Below, one piece after another: positions 25,901 through 33,915 of a stretch of 34,083 bases of DNA. A program made the position numbers and the translations under genes. Source of the DNA: Microvirga makkahensis (GTDB taxonomy: Bacteria; Pseudomonadota; Alphaproteobacteria; Rhizobiales; Beijerinckiaceae). Numbering within the stretch: the stretch's first letter is position 1; every line of letters starts with the position of its first letter. Under the pieces are notes generated by a model. It did no database searches. It saw nothing but the letters and a program-made list of their open reading frames with translations, and was not told the origin of the DNA. The DNA lies in contig NZ_WURB01000036.1 of the NCBI RefSeq assembly GCF_009830105.1, positions 1 to 34,083 of the forward strand, in the 5' to 3' direction.

Positions 25901-26575
25901 ATGTCGCCTCCTCTTTTTCCGGCGGATACGAAAGCCGTCGTCTTCGACGCTTACGGGACTTTGTTCGATGTGCATTCCGCCGTCGCGCGCCATACGTCGC
26001 AGGTGGGCCCGGAGGCGGCTCGCCTGTCGGAGATCTGGCGCGCCAAGCAGCTCGAATATTCCTGGGTGCTCTCCCTGGCGGGGCGCTATCGTCCCTTCTG
26101 GTCGCTGACCGAGCTGGCGCTCGATTACGCCTTCGCTCGCTGTCCCAGCGCGGATTACTCCGTTCGTCCGCTCCTGCTCGATGCCTATCGCAGCCTCGAT
26201 GCCTATCCAGAGGTGCGGGCGGCGCTCCAGGGCCTTCGGGCCAAGGGCCTGCGCACGGCCATTCTGTCGAACGGCGATCCCGCCATGCTCAGCGCGGCCG
26301 TGAACTCGGCGGATCTTGCGGGCAGCTTCGACGCAGTTCTCTCGGTCGAGGCCGCCAAGATCTTCAAGACCAGTCCGGACGCCTATCAGCTGGCGATCGA
26401 GGAGCTGTCCCTCAACGAGGACGAGATCGTCTTCGTGTCCTCTAACCGCTGGGATGTCGCGGGAGCGGCAGCGTTCGGCTTCACGGCCATCTGGGTGAAC
26501 CGGCTCGGCCTTCCGGACGAGTACGGTGACCTTGCGCCCCGTGCAGTCATCGACACGCTCGAAGGGCTCCTCTAA
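25901..26575 (+). CDS. haloacid dehalogenase, type II (L-2-haloacid dehalogenase)
   Basis: A 224-residue HAD hydrolase of the L-2-haloacid dehalogenase subgroup, which displaces halide from L-2-haloalkanoic acids through an aspartyl ester. The catalytic set is complete: nucleophile Asp16 (FDAYGTLFD), Arg47 (WRAKQLEYSW), Ser123-Asn124 (SNG), Lys156 (FKTSPDAY), and Ser180, Asn182 and Asp185 (SSNRWD). So true dehalogenase activity is plausible, although some such proteins have other substrates. ATG 25901 is preceded by GGGA; the frame is open to an ATG at 25853. Converges with the M20 peptidase gene across a repeat. Confidence 0.88.
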   Translation: MSPPLFPADTKAVVFDAYGTLFDVHSAVARHTSQVGPEAARLSEIWRAKQLEYSWVLSLAGRYRPFWSLTELALDYAFARCPSADYSVRPLLLDAYRSLDAYPEVRAALQGLRAKGLRTAILSNGDPAMLSAAVNSADLAGSFDAVLSVEAAKIFKTSPDAYQLAIEELSLNEDEIVFVSSNRWDVAGAAAFGFTAIWVNRLGLPDEYGDLAPRAVIDTLEGLL

Positions 26576-26577
26576 GG

Positions 26578-26675
26578 ACCGTCGTGGCCAGGCTCGTCCT
26601 GGCCATCCCGACGGGACATGCGCGGCGCTTGATTGAAGCGTCATCACCGGCACAAGGCCGGTGATGCCGAGGGAA
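26578..26675 (-). repeat. dispersed palindromic repeat, copy 2
   Basis: Core 26601-26675 is an inverted near-copy of copy 1. An extra perfect hairpin, GGCCAGG-N5-CCTGGCC (26586-26604), precedes it on the plus strand. It fills the gap between two convergent genes and could act as a two-way terminator for both. Confidence 0.85.
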
Positions 26676-26689
26676 AGTATGGAAGGCCG

Positions 26690-28072
26690 CTACTTCGCCA
26701 GCGCCGCAAGGATGCGCGCCCAGGATCGCGTGCCCTTGTGGAAGCTCTGGAAATCGTATTTCTCGTTCGGCGAATGGATGCGGTCGTCGTCGAGACCGAA
26801 GCCCACGAAGAGCGTGTCGAGGCCGAGCGTGCGCTTGAAGTCGCCGCCGACCGGGATCGATCCGCCCATGCCGATGACGATGGGCTCCTTCTTCCACTCA
26901 TCGTGGAGTGCGGCCTTCGCCACGGTGAGGGCCGGGAAGTCGTGCGGCAGGGCAAGCGCCCGCGAGCCCTTGTGCTTGATGAACTCCACCGAGCAGTCCG
27001 CAGGAATGCGCTCGCGAACGAAGGCCTGGAAGCTCTCCGAGATCTTCGCGGGATCCTGATCGCCGACGAGACGGAAGGAGATCTTGCAGCTCGCCTGCGC
27101 GGCGATGACCGTCTTGGTTCCCTCGCCCGTGTAGCCGCCGATGATCCCGTTCACGTCGCAGGTGGGACGCGACTGGATCTGCTCGATGAGCATGCGCCCC
27201 TTCTCGCCGGCGGAGTGCTTCAGGCCGACCTGGCCGAGGAAATCCTCCTCCGTGAGGTTCAGGCTCCTCCACTGCTCCAGAACCTGCGTCGGCGTTTCGG
27301 GCACGCCGTCGTAGAAGCCCGGGATCGTGATGCGGCCGTCCGCATCGTGGATGTCGGCGATGATCTTGGCGAGCACATGGATCGGATTGCGGGCCGCGCC
27401 GCCGAACTGGCCGGAGTGCAGATCGCGATCTGCGCAGCGCACGATCACCTCCTCGTAAACCATGCCGCGCAGGGAGGAGGTGACGGCGGGCGTATCCTTG
27501 TCCCACATCCCCGTGTCGCAGACGAGCGCCACGTCGGCCTTCAGCTCGTCCCTGTTGGCCTCGATGAACTCGGGCAGAAACTTGGACCCGTCCTCCTCCG
27601 CGCCCTCGATGAGGAAGGTGATGTTAATCGGAAGCGACCCGGTCACCGCCTTCCAGGCGCGGCAGGCCTCCACGAAGGTCATGACCTGGCCCTTGTCGTC
27701 CGCCGAGCCGCGGGCGCTGATGGCCTTGCGGCCGTCGGGCAGGGTGATGATGCGCGGCTCGAAGGGAGGCGTCTCCCACAGCTCCAGCGGATCGACCGGC
27801 TGCACGTCGTAGTGGCCGTAGAAGAGCACGTGCGGCTTCGCCTCGCCCTTGGCATGGCCGACCACCGCCGGGTGCCCGCCCGTCTCGCGAAGGGATGCCT
27901 CGATGCCGATCGCCTTCAGCTCGTCCACGAGCCATTGGCCGGCGATGCGGCAATGGTCCTTGTAGGCGGGATCGGTGGAGATCGAAGGCACCTTCAACCA
28001 TTGGAACAGGCGCTCCAGGGAATCATCGAGATCGGCGTCGATCCGGCGGAGAACTTGGTCGAGCTGGGACAT
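26690..28072 (-). CDS. M20 family dipeptidase
   Basis: A 460-residue zinc-dependent M20 peptidase of the CNDP/dipeptidase type. Metal and catalytic residues are visible: His87 and Asp89 (FYGHYDVQP), Asp125 (ARGSADDKG; Asp126 alongside), Glu159/Glu160 (EGAEEDGS), Asp186 (CDTGMW) and His433 (RIHSPNE). The dimerisation lid domain lies at about 210-330. It should hydrolyse dipeptides or similar amides in the cytoplasm; no signal peptide. Start ATG 28072 follows a weak AGAAGA. Single gene on this strand; it diverges from the SUKH pseudogene. Confidence 0.92.
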   Translation of the reverse strand: MSQLDQVLRRIDADLDDSLERLFQWLKVPSISTDPAYKDHCRIAGQWLVDELKAIGIEASLRETGGHPAVVGHAKGEAKPHVLFYGHYDVQPVDPLELWETPPFEPRIITLPDGRKAISARGSADDKGQVMTFVEACRAWKAVTGSLPINITFLIEGAEEDGSKFLPEFIEANRDELKADVALVCDTGMWDKDTPAVTSSLRGMVYEEVIVRCADRDLHSGQFGGAARNPIHVLAKIIADIHDADGRITIPGFYDGVPETPTQVLEQWRSLNLTEEDFLGQVGLKHSAGEKGRMLIEQIQSRPTCDVNGIIGGYTGEGTKTVIAAQASCKISFRLVGDQDPAKISESFQAFVRERIPADCSVEFIKHKGSRALALPHDFPALTVAKAALHDEWKKEPIVIGMGGSIPVGGDFKRTLGLDTLFVGFGLDDDRIHSPNEKYDFQSFHKGTRSWARILAALAK

Positions 28073-28210
28073 GGTGTTTCTTCTGGTTGGCGAATCTGTC
28101 GTGCGGAGGTTGCATCCGCTGGGCGGTCCAGGGCAAGGGTTGCGTGTATTTGTTATGCTGTTGCCCTATGATATTGGAAAGCGAGCCTCAATCTTTGCAC
28201 CCGGAACGCG

Positions 28211-28667
28211 ATGAGTTATGCCGATTTTGCAGCAGCGTGCACCGAGATCGACGAATCGGGCGAAGGGGATTTCGCCGGCCCTCGGAGTGAAGAATTGGTC
28301 GTCCTCGCCGAAGACCGCCTCGGATACCGGTTTCCCCTAGCTACCGTGATTTCCTCCTGCGCTATGGATGCGGTGATATTCGCGGCCAGGAATTCTATGG
28401 CATCACTCACGGTGATTTCGACAACTCCGGCATCCCGAATGGGATATGGGTCACGCTCAAGGAGCGGCAGGAAGGGAATTTGCCCCGCCATCTCCTCGTC
28501 GTTCATGCGCTCGGTGAAGGTTCGCTGAGCTGCATAGACTTCTCACGGCAGCGCGCTGATGGGGAATGCCCGGTCGTGGTATGGGAGCTGACATGCCAAG
28601 CAACGACTTGCTTGAGATCGAAGCAGAGGATTTCGGTCAGTTCCTCCTCAAGGTAATGGACGCGTAG
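28211..28667 (+). pseudogene. SUKH (SMI1/KNR4) family protein, two frameshifts
   Basis: The frame starting ATG 28211 reads sensibly to LAEDRLGYRFP, then goes out of frame at a run of four C (28334-28337). Adding one base there restores SYRDFLLRYGCGDIRGQEF and continues through a typical SUKH core (GIPNGIWVTL, LVVHALGEG, VVVWEL). A second loss of one base near 28590 is needed to reach the matching C-terminus IEAEDFGQFLLKVMDA, ending at TAG 28665-28667. SUKH proteins are often immunity proteins against secreted or contact-dependent toxins. As read, the gene cannot make the full protein. Either it is a decayed orphan immunity gene or the sequence has two single-base errors. No toxin gene is beside it. 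Confidence 0.7.
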
Positions 28668-28674
28668 CAGGGCG

Positions 28675-30216
28675 TTAACGCCGTAGCAGCCCGCCCAGCG
28701 TCCCCCGCACGATGGCGCGGCCGATGGAGCTGCCGTGGCGGCCGCCGATGGACTTGCCGATCTCGGCGGCGAGGCTGCCGACCGTCCGGTTGACGATGGT
28801 GCGGGTGACCTCGCGGGTGACGCGCTGTCCGACGGTCATGGATCCCTTGCGTCGGTTGTTCGTGCCGAACAGATCCCCCAGCCTGTCGAGGATCCCGCCC
28901 CCGCCCTCCGCGGCCTTGGCGTCGGCGGCGGCCTGCTCGGCGCGCTTCGCCAGCATTTCGTAAGCGGATTCCATGTCCACCGGCTTGTCGTACTTGGCGC
29001 CGAGCGGGCTCGCGGCGACGATCCGCTGGCGCTCGCTGGGTTCGATGGGTCCGACCTGCCCCATGGGCGGCGCGATCAGCGTGCGCTCGACCATGGAAGG
29101 CGCGCCTTTGCCTTCCAGCGTCGAGATCAGCGCCTCGCCGACGCCGAGTTCGGTGATCGCCTTCTGGGTGTCGAAGGCGGGGTTCTGGCGGAAGGTCTGC
29201 GCCGCGGCGCGCACCGCCTTCTGCTCCCGGGGCGTATAGGCGCGCAGGGCGTGCTGGACGCGGTTGCCGAGCTGCGCGAGCACGCTCTCGGGGATGTCCA
29301 TCGGGTTCTGCGTGACGAAATAGACGCCGACGCCCTTCGATCGGATGAGACGCACGACCCGCTCCACGGTTTCCACGAGCGCCTTCGGCGCATCGTTGAA
29401 CAGGAGATGCGCCTCGTCGAAGAAGAACACGAGCTTGGGCTGTTCGAGATCGCCCACTTCAGGCAGCTCCTCGAACAGTTCCGACATGAGCCACAAAAGG
29501 AAGGTGGCGTAGAGGCGCGGATTGTTCATGAGCTTGTCCGCAGCCAGGATGTTCACGACGCCGCGCCCGTCGCGGTCGGTTCGCATCAGATCCCTGATGT
29601 CGAGCGCAGGCTCCCCGAGAAACTCGTCGCCGTTCTGGTTCTCCAGCACCAGCAACTGACGCTGGATCGTGCCGATGGTCGCCTTCGACACGTTGCCGTA
29701 AGTGGTGGTGAGCTCGCTCGCACTGTCGGAGATGAGCTGAAGGAGCGAGCGCAGATCCTTCAGGTCGAGAAGCAGCAGCCCCTGCTCGTCCGCGATGCGG
29801 AAGGCGATGTTGAGAACGCCCTCCTGGGTGTCGTTGAGGTCGAGCAGACGCGCAAGGAGCAGCGGCCCCATCTCGGAGATGGTCGCCCGGACGCGATGCC
29901 CCTGCTCGCCGAAAATATCCCAGAGCACGACCGGGAACTTGTCCGGCCTGTACTCGATGCCGATCTCCTGCGCCCGCTTGACCAGGGCCTCCTTGCCGTT
30001 TCCCGGAGCCGCGATGCCGGAGAGATCGCCCTTGATATCGGCGGCGAAGACCGGGACGCCCGCATTGGAGAAGCCTTCCGCCAGAACCTGCAACGAAACG
30101 GTCTTGCCCGTCCCCGTCGCTCCCGTAACGAGGCCGTGGCGGTTCGCGAGCCTCAAGTCGAGATATTCCGGCTTGGTGCTTCTGCCGATGAAGATCTTGC
30201 CGTCCTCGAGCATCAT
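28675..30216 (-). CDS. DUF853 family HerA-like ATPase
   Basis: A 513-residue P-loop ATPase of the DUF853/HerA-FtsK clade. Walker A is GATGTGKT (32-39), Walker B ends at about Asp267-Glu268 (LVFFFDEAH), and the arginine-finger-type region follows in RVVRLIRSKGVGVYFVTQNP. The C-terminal Ala/Gly-rich segment (about 420-513) contains GGGGILDRLGDLFG and repeated glycines. HerA-like proteins are predicted translocases of DNA or proteins; the substrate of this family is not known. ATG 30216 (with 30213 adjacent) is preceded by GGAGAGGAA, which decides it over the ATG at 30237. Diverges from the small DUF2267-like gene. Confidence 0.9.
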   Translation of the reverse strand: MMLEDGKIFIGRSTKPEYLDLRLANRHGLVTGATGTGKTVSLQVLAEGFSNAGVPVFAADIKGDLSGIAAPGNGKEALVKRAQEIGIEYRPDKFPVVLWDIFGEQGHRVRATISEMGPLLLARLLDLNDTQEGVLNIAFRIADEQGLLLLDLKDLRSLLQLISDSASELTTTYGNVSKATIGTIQRQLLVLENQNGDEFLGEPALDIRDLMRTDRDGRGVVNILAADKLMNNPRLYATFLLWLMSELFEELPEVGDLEQPKLVFFFDEAHLLFNDAPKALVETVERVVRLIRSKGVGVYFVTQNPMDIPESVLAQLGNRVQHALRAYTPREQKAVRAAAQTFRQNPAFDTQKAITELGVGEALISTLEGKGAPSMVERTLIAPPMGQVGPIEPSERQRIVAASPLGAKYDKPVDMESAYEMLAKRAEQAAADAKAAEGGGGILDRLGDLFGTNNRRKGSMTVGQRVTREVTRTIVNRTVGSLAAEIGKSIGGRHGSSIGRAIVRGTLGGLLRR

Positions 30217-30346
30217 TTCCTCTCCGATTCCCTCCAAGGATCTTAGAAGCCCTGTCGCCAGTTTCCACTCCAGGAATAAGCGGTTGGGATTTCCCTATAG
30301 ACAGTTTACAACTGAACAATCCATTCGCAGCAGCAGGAGAATCAAC

Positions 30347-30727
30347 ATGGACGAGCTCATCGCCCGCGTGACGCAGAAGACCGGCCTCGATCAGGACACC
30401 GCCCGCAAGGCCATCGGCCTGATCCTCGGCTATCTGCAGAAGGAAGGCCCCCAGAACGAGGTGAACCAGCTGATCGCTGCGTTGCCCGGCGCCCAGGATG
30501 CCATCGAGCAGGCCAAGACCGGCGCCGGCGGCGGCATGATGGGCATGATCGGCTCCATGGGCGGCGGCGTGATGGCCCTCGGCGGCCAACTCATGGGCAT
30601 CGGCGTCTCCATGGGCCAGATGCAGCCCCTCGGCAAGGAGCTCTTCGCCTATGGCCGCGAGAAAGCCGGCGAGGACACGATGGGCGCCATCATGGGCTCC
30701 ATCCCCGGCCTGTCGCAGTTCGTCTGA
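30347..30727 (+). CDS. small helical protein, DUF2267/DUF2780-like
   Basis: A 126-residue protein. Residues 1-55 form a helical segment with the look of a DUF2267-type domain (MDELIARVTQKTGLD, ILGYLQKEGP, LIAALPGAQDAIEQA), followed by a Gly/Met-rich stretch (about 60-95) that may be amphipathic or membrane-associated, and a short C-terminal helix. Function unknown. ATG 30347 follows a strong AGGAGA at 6 bases. It diverges from the DUF853 ATPase gene, and a dispersed repeat follows it. Confidence 0.7.
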   Translation: MDELIARVTQKTGLDQDTARKAIGLILGYLQKEGPQNEVNQLIAALPGAQDAIEQAKTGAGGGMMGMIGSMGGGVMALGGQLMGIGVSMGQMQPLGKELFAYGREKAGEDTMGAIMGSIPGLSQFV

Positions 30728-30742
30728 ACCCCGTTCTTTCCG

Positions 30743-30849
30743 CCGTGGCCGTCCCCGGACTTGCCCCGGGGATCTGCCCGGCCATCCCGATGAAGACTAA
30801 CACCGCGCCTTGAGCACTCGGGTCACCGGCCCGCGGCCGGGAATGACGT
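30743..30849 (-). repeat. dispersed palindromic repeat, copy 3
   Basis: A divergent copy in the same orientation as copy 2: CCGCCGTGGCC, the GC-rich hairpin CCCCGG-N-CCGGGG, GGCCATCCCGATG, CACCGCGCCTTGA and then GGTCACCGGCCCGCGGCCGGGAATGACG. It lies between the DUF2267-like gene and the mutase small-subunit gene. Confidence 0.75.
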
Positions 30850-30985
30850 GGGAGGAATTCGGAAGCCGCATCCTCCGTCCGGACGCCTTCACGATCCTCC
30901 CTCGTCCTTTGGGGCATTCCCACATCCCCTCCGACCCACTATCTTCCCGCGCAACTCACGCTGCCTCCTCCGGACGAGGATTCCC

Positions 30986-32845
30986 ATGGACGATCTGTCT
31001 CTTGCCGCCGATTTTCCTCAAGCCACCCGCGAGCAATGGCTCGAACGGGTCGAGGGCGTGCTGAAGGGAGCCGATTTCGCCAGGAAGCTCATCGGCCGCA
31101 CCCGTGACGGCATCGAAATCCAGCCGCTCTATCCGAAGGCGGAAGGAGTTGTCCAAGTCGAGCGCGAGCAGCCGGGACGCTGGCGGGTCTCGCAGCGGAT
31201 GGACCATCCCGACCCGGCCCAGGCGAACGAACTGGCTCTTCTTGACCTCGAAGGCGGCGCGGACGCGCTCACCCTCGTCTCGCGCAAGGCCCCGGCGGCG
31301 CGCGGCTTCGGCGTCAGGACCGATACGGCCGAGGAACTCGACCGGGTGCTGTCCGGCATCAGGCTCGACCTCGTCCATCTGCGCCTCGATGCGGGCGGCA
31401 GGGGCCGGGTCGCCGCCGAGCGCGTCGTCGAGCTCGCCGAGAAGCGCGGACACGAGCTCTCCGACCTTTCCCTTGATCTGGGCATGGATCCCATCGGCAG
31501 CCTCGCCGCTCTGGGGCACCTTTCCGTGGGCTGGGGCGAAGCCTCTGCCCGGATGGGCGCGATGCTTGCGCGCCTCCACGAGAAGGGATTTTCCGGCCGC
31601 GCCTTCCTGGCCGATGGGCGCGCCTACCACGAGGCGGGCGCCAGCGAGGCGCAGGAGCTGGCCGCGGTGCTGGCCACCGGCGTGGCTTATCTGCGCGCCC
31701 TCGAGGCGCAGGGTCACTCCCTTGAGGCCGGGCGGGACAGATTATCCTTCCTGCTGGTGGCCGATGCGGACGAGTTCCTGACCATCGCCAAGTTCCGCGC
31801 CCTGCGCCGCCTCTGGGCTCGGGTCGAACGGGCCTGCGGCCTCGAGCCGAGAGCCATTCGCCTCCATGCCGAAACCGCGTGGCGCATGACCACCAAACGC
31901 GACCCTTGGGTGAACATGCTGCGCGCCACGGTGGCCGCTTTCTCGGCCGGGGTCGGCGGGGCGGACGCCATAACGGTGCTGCCCTTCACGGCCGCGCTGG
32001 GGCTTCCTGACGCCTTCGCGCGCCGCGTGGCGCGCAACACGCAGCTGATCCTGCTGGAGGAAGCCAATCTCTGGCGGGTGGCCGATCCGGCCGCGGGCGC
32101 TGGCGGGTTCGAGGCGCTGACCGACGCGCTGTGCGAGAGGGCCTGGAGCCGGTTCCAGGAGATCGAGCGCGAGGGCGGCATCATCGAGAGTCTGAAACAG
32201 GCCGCCCTTCAGAACCGCATCGCCGCCGTGCGTGCCGAGAGGGAGAAGGCCATCGCCACCCGCAAGGAGCCGATCACCGGCACGAGCGAGTTCCCGAACA
32301 TCCGCGAGGCGGACGTCGCAGTGCTGCTGCCGGCTGCGGCCGCGGCGGTGGAGGAGCCTGGCCCCGCCGCCGTGACTGTCACGCCCCTGCCCTCTCTCCG
32401 CACAGCCGAGCCTTTCGAGCGCCTGCGCGATCTATCGGATGCCTGTCTCGCACGGACAGGCACACGCCCGAGGGTGTTTCTGGCCAATCTCGGTCCCGTC
32501 TCGGCCTTCACCGCCCGGGCGACCTTCGCCAAGAACTTCTTTGAAGCAGCCGGAATAGAAGCCATGACGAACGAGGGCTTCTCTGACGCCGAGAAGCTTA
32601 AGATGGCCTTCGTTGAAAGCAAAGCCAAGCTTTCGTGCATCTGCTCGTCAGACGAAATTTACGAAACTCATGCGATTGAAACCGCAAAGACCTTGCGTGA
32701 TGCGGGATCCGCACCCATCTACCTGGCAGGGCGCCCGGGAGAACGCGAAGAACAGCTGACCGGCGCCGGCATCACCACTTTCATCTATGCTGGGTGCGAT
32801 ACCCTCAAGGTTCTGAGCGAAGCCCTGGAAGAGGCTTGCTCCTGA
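30986..32845 (+). CDS. mutA: methylmalonyl-CoA mutase small (beta) subunit
   Basis: A 619-residue subunit of the B12-dependent enzyme that interconverts methylmalonyl-CoA and succinyl-CoA (propionate and ethylmalonyl-CoA pathways). The TIM-barrel region (about 40-470) and the C-terminal Rossmann-like domain (about 500-619) are present, but the cobalamin motif DxHxxG of the large subunit is replaced (NLGPVSAFTAR), as expected for the non-catalytic small subunit. Start ATG 30986 follows GAGGA at 6 bases; upstream in-frame codons to 30848 cross the repeat and are not used. The large-subunit gene begins 1085 bases downstream. Confidence 0.93.
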   Translation: MDDLSLAADFPQATREQWLERVEGVLKGADFARKLIGRTRDGIEIQPLYPKAEGVVQVEREQPGRWRVSQRMDHPDPAQANELALLDLEGGADALTLVSRKAPAARGFGVRTDTAEELDRVLSGIRLDLVHLRLDAGGRGRVAAERVVELAEKRGHELSDLSLDLGMDPIGSLAALGHLSVGWGEASARMGAMLARLHEKGFSGRAFLADGRAYHEAGASEAQELAAVLATGVAYLRALEAQGHSLEAGRDRLSFLLVADADEFLTIAKFRALRRLWARVERACGLEPRAIRLHAETAWRMTTKRDPWVNMLRATVAAFSAGVGGADAITVLPFTAALGLPDAFARRVARNTQLILLEEANLWRVADPAAGAGGFEALTDALCERAWSRFQEIEREGGIIESLKQAALQNRIAAVRAEREKAIATRKEPITGTSEFPNIREADVAVLLPAAAAAVEEPGPAAVTVTPLPSLRTAEPFERLRDLSDACLARTGTRPRVFLANLGPVSAFTARATFAKNFFEAAGIEAMTNEGFSDAEKLKMAFVESKAKLSCICSSDEIYETHAIETAKTLRDAGSAPIYLAGRPGEREEQLTGAGITTFIYAGCDTLKVLSEALEEACS

Positions 32846-32857
32846 ATCGTTGAGCCG

Positions 32858-32885
32858 TCCTCCCGGCCCTTGAGAACCGGGAGGA
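32858..32885 (+). promoter_or_regulatory. hairpin over the ribosome binding site of the first secreted gene
   Basis: TCCTCCCGG (32858-32866) pairs with CCGGGAGGA (32877-32885), nine perfect base pairs, 10-base loop. The right arm contains GGGAGGA, the only Shine-Dalgarno-like sequence before ATG 32896. No T-run follows. It could regulate translation or separate expression from mutA. Confidence 0.5.
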
Positions 32886-32895
32886 TCACGGTTTC

Positions 32896-33276
32896 ATGAT
32901 GTTTACGAAGCAAACGGCCGCGGCCCTGGGCCTCGGCCTGACGATGATCGGCGGCGCCCTCGCCGCCCCCGGCGCCAAGCACGACGGGATCTGGAGCGTC
33001 CGGCTGGCGACGGATTCCGGCACCTGCGACAGCGGCGACAGCTATTCGATTGCCGTCGAGAACGGCAGCGTTCGCTACATCCCCGGTCCCGGATCCCCTC
33101 CGGCAATCGTGTCGGGGCGGATCGGGCCGGACGGAACGGTCGATCTGGACATTCGCCGCAGCATCGCCAAGGCCGATGCGAGCGGGCGCTTGAATGGCAA
33201 GTCGGGCTCAGGAACCTGGCAACTCGCCATGCTGGGCTGCTCGGGCCGCTGGACGGCCCAGAAGCGAGCGGCTTGA
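32896..33276 (+). CDS. small secreted protein, two conserved cysteines (paralog A)
   Basis: A 126-residue predicted exported protein with a signal peptide (about 1-23, cleaved near ALAA). The mature part has DGIWSV, VENGSVRY, GRL-NGK and GTW-CSGRWTA and two cysteines, Cys44 and Cys115, which likely form a disulfide. It is similar to the next gene (33465-33833), implying a duplication. Function unknown; no enzyme motif. It lies 50 bases after the mutase small-subunit gene, with a hairpin over the ribosome binding site. Confidence 0.75.
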   Translation: MMFTKQTAAALGLGLTMIGGALAAPGAKHDGIWSVRLATDSGTCDSGDSYSIAVENGSVRYIPGPGSPPAIVSGRIGPDGTVDLDIRRSIAKADASGRLNGKSGSGTWQLAMLGCSGRWTAQKRAA

Positions 33277-33301
33277 AGCCTTCGTTCTCGAGGCCCCCAC
33301 G

Positions 33302-33390
33302 TCATCACCGGCCCTGTGCCGGTGAGCCCGACCCGTCGAGCACCGCGTCTTTCCGATCGGGATGGCCCCGGCGAGCCCGGCCATGACGGT
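33302..33390 (+). repeat. dispersed palindromic repeat, copy 4
   Basis: Same orientation as copy 1: TCATCACCGGCCCTGTGCCGGTGA, CACCGCGTCTTTCCG, ATCGGGATGGCC, then a GGCCCCGG-CGAG-CCCGGCC-type hairpin and ATGACGG. Sits between the two paralogous secreted-protein genes. Confidence 0.8.
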
Positions 33391-33464
33391 GCCGTTTCGC
33401 ATCAGGAACCCCTCCCCAGGCCCCACGTTATTCCACCCTATCCCTTGAGGGCATGGAGTTCTTG

Positions 33465-33833
33465 ATGCGTATGATGACCTGGCTCGGCGCGGTGACGACA
33501 GCGACCTTCCTCCTCGCGCCCGAAGCCCAATCCCAAACGAATAAGTTCGACGGCAGATGGAGCGTGGAAGTCGTGACCGAGCAGGGGGCCTGCGACCGGG
33601 CCTACCGTTATGCCGTGATCGTGGAGAACGGACGTGCGCGTTATGGCGGGCCGGAGCAGTTCGACGTGAACGGTCAGGTACGGGCGAACGGCGCCGTCGC
33701 CGCCAGCATCTCGCGTGGCCAGGACCGCGCCAATGTGACCGGGAAGCTCGAAGGCAAGTGGGGCCGCGGCACTTGGCGCACCTCGGGGGGCCGGGTCTGC
33801 TCCGGCTACTGGACCGCAGAAAGGCGCAGCTGA
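33465..33833 (+). CDS. small secreted protein, two conserved cysteines (paralog B)
   Basis: A 122-residue predicted exported protein with a signal peptide (about 1-23, cleaved after AQS). It shares with the previous small gene DGRWSV, CD near 43-44, VENG-ARY, GKLEGKWG-GTW and CSGYWTAERR. Cysteines Cys43 and Cys112 match those of paralog A. ATG 33465 is chosen because GGAG precedes it at 7 bases; ATG 33453 is also in frame but its ribosome binding site is too close. Function unknown. Confidence 0.73.
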   Translation: MRMMTWLGAVTTATFLLAPEAQSQTNKFDGRWSVEVVTEQGACDRAYRYAVIVENGRARYGGPEQFDVNGQVRANGAVAASISRGQDRANVTGKLEGKWGRGTWRTSGGRVCSGYWTAERRS

Positions 33834-33855
33834 GCACTAAGACCATGCGCGGATA

Positions 33856-33915
33856 GCCTCATGGATTCGGATGCCCTAGAATGGGCACGAGCCAATTCCT
33901 CTCATTCCATGAGGC
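33856..33915. repeat. inverted repeat upstream of mutB
   Basis: GCCTCATGGA (33856-33865) and TCCATGAGGC (33906-33915), perfect 10-base arms 40 bases apart, ending 15 bases before the mutB start. A possible leader structure or operator. It does not resemble a cobalamin riboswitch. Confidence 0.35.

Noticed and set aside
28140..28172. Promoter TTGCGT / TATGAT before the SUKH pseudogene
   Set aside because: The spacing of 21 bases is too long for a normal sigma-70 promoter.
24771..33390. CRISPR array from the recurring repeat
   Set aside because: Copies are kilobases apart, in both orientations and internally palindromic, with no regular spacers.
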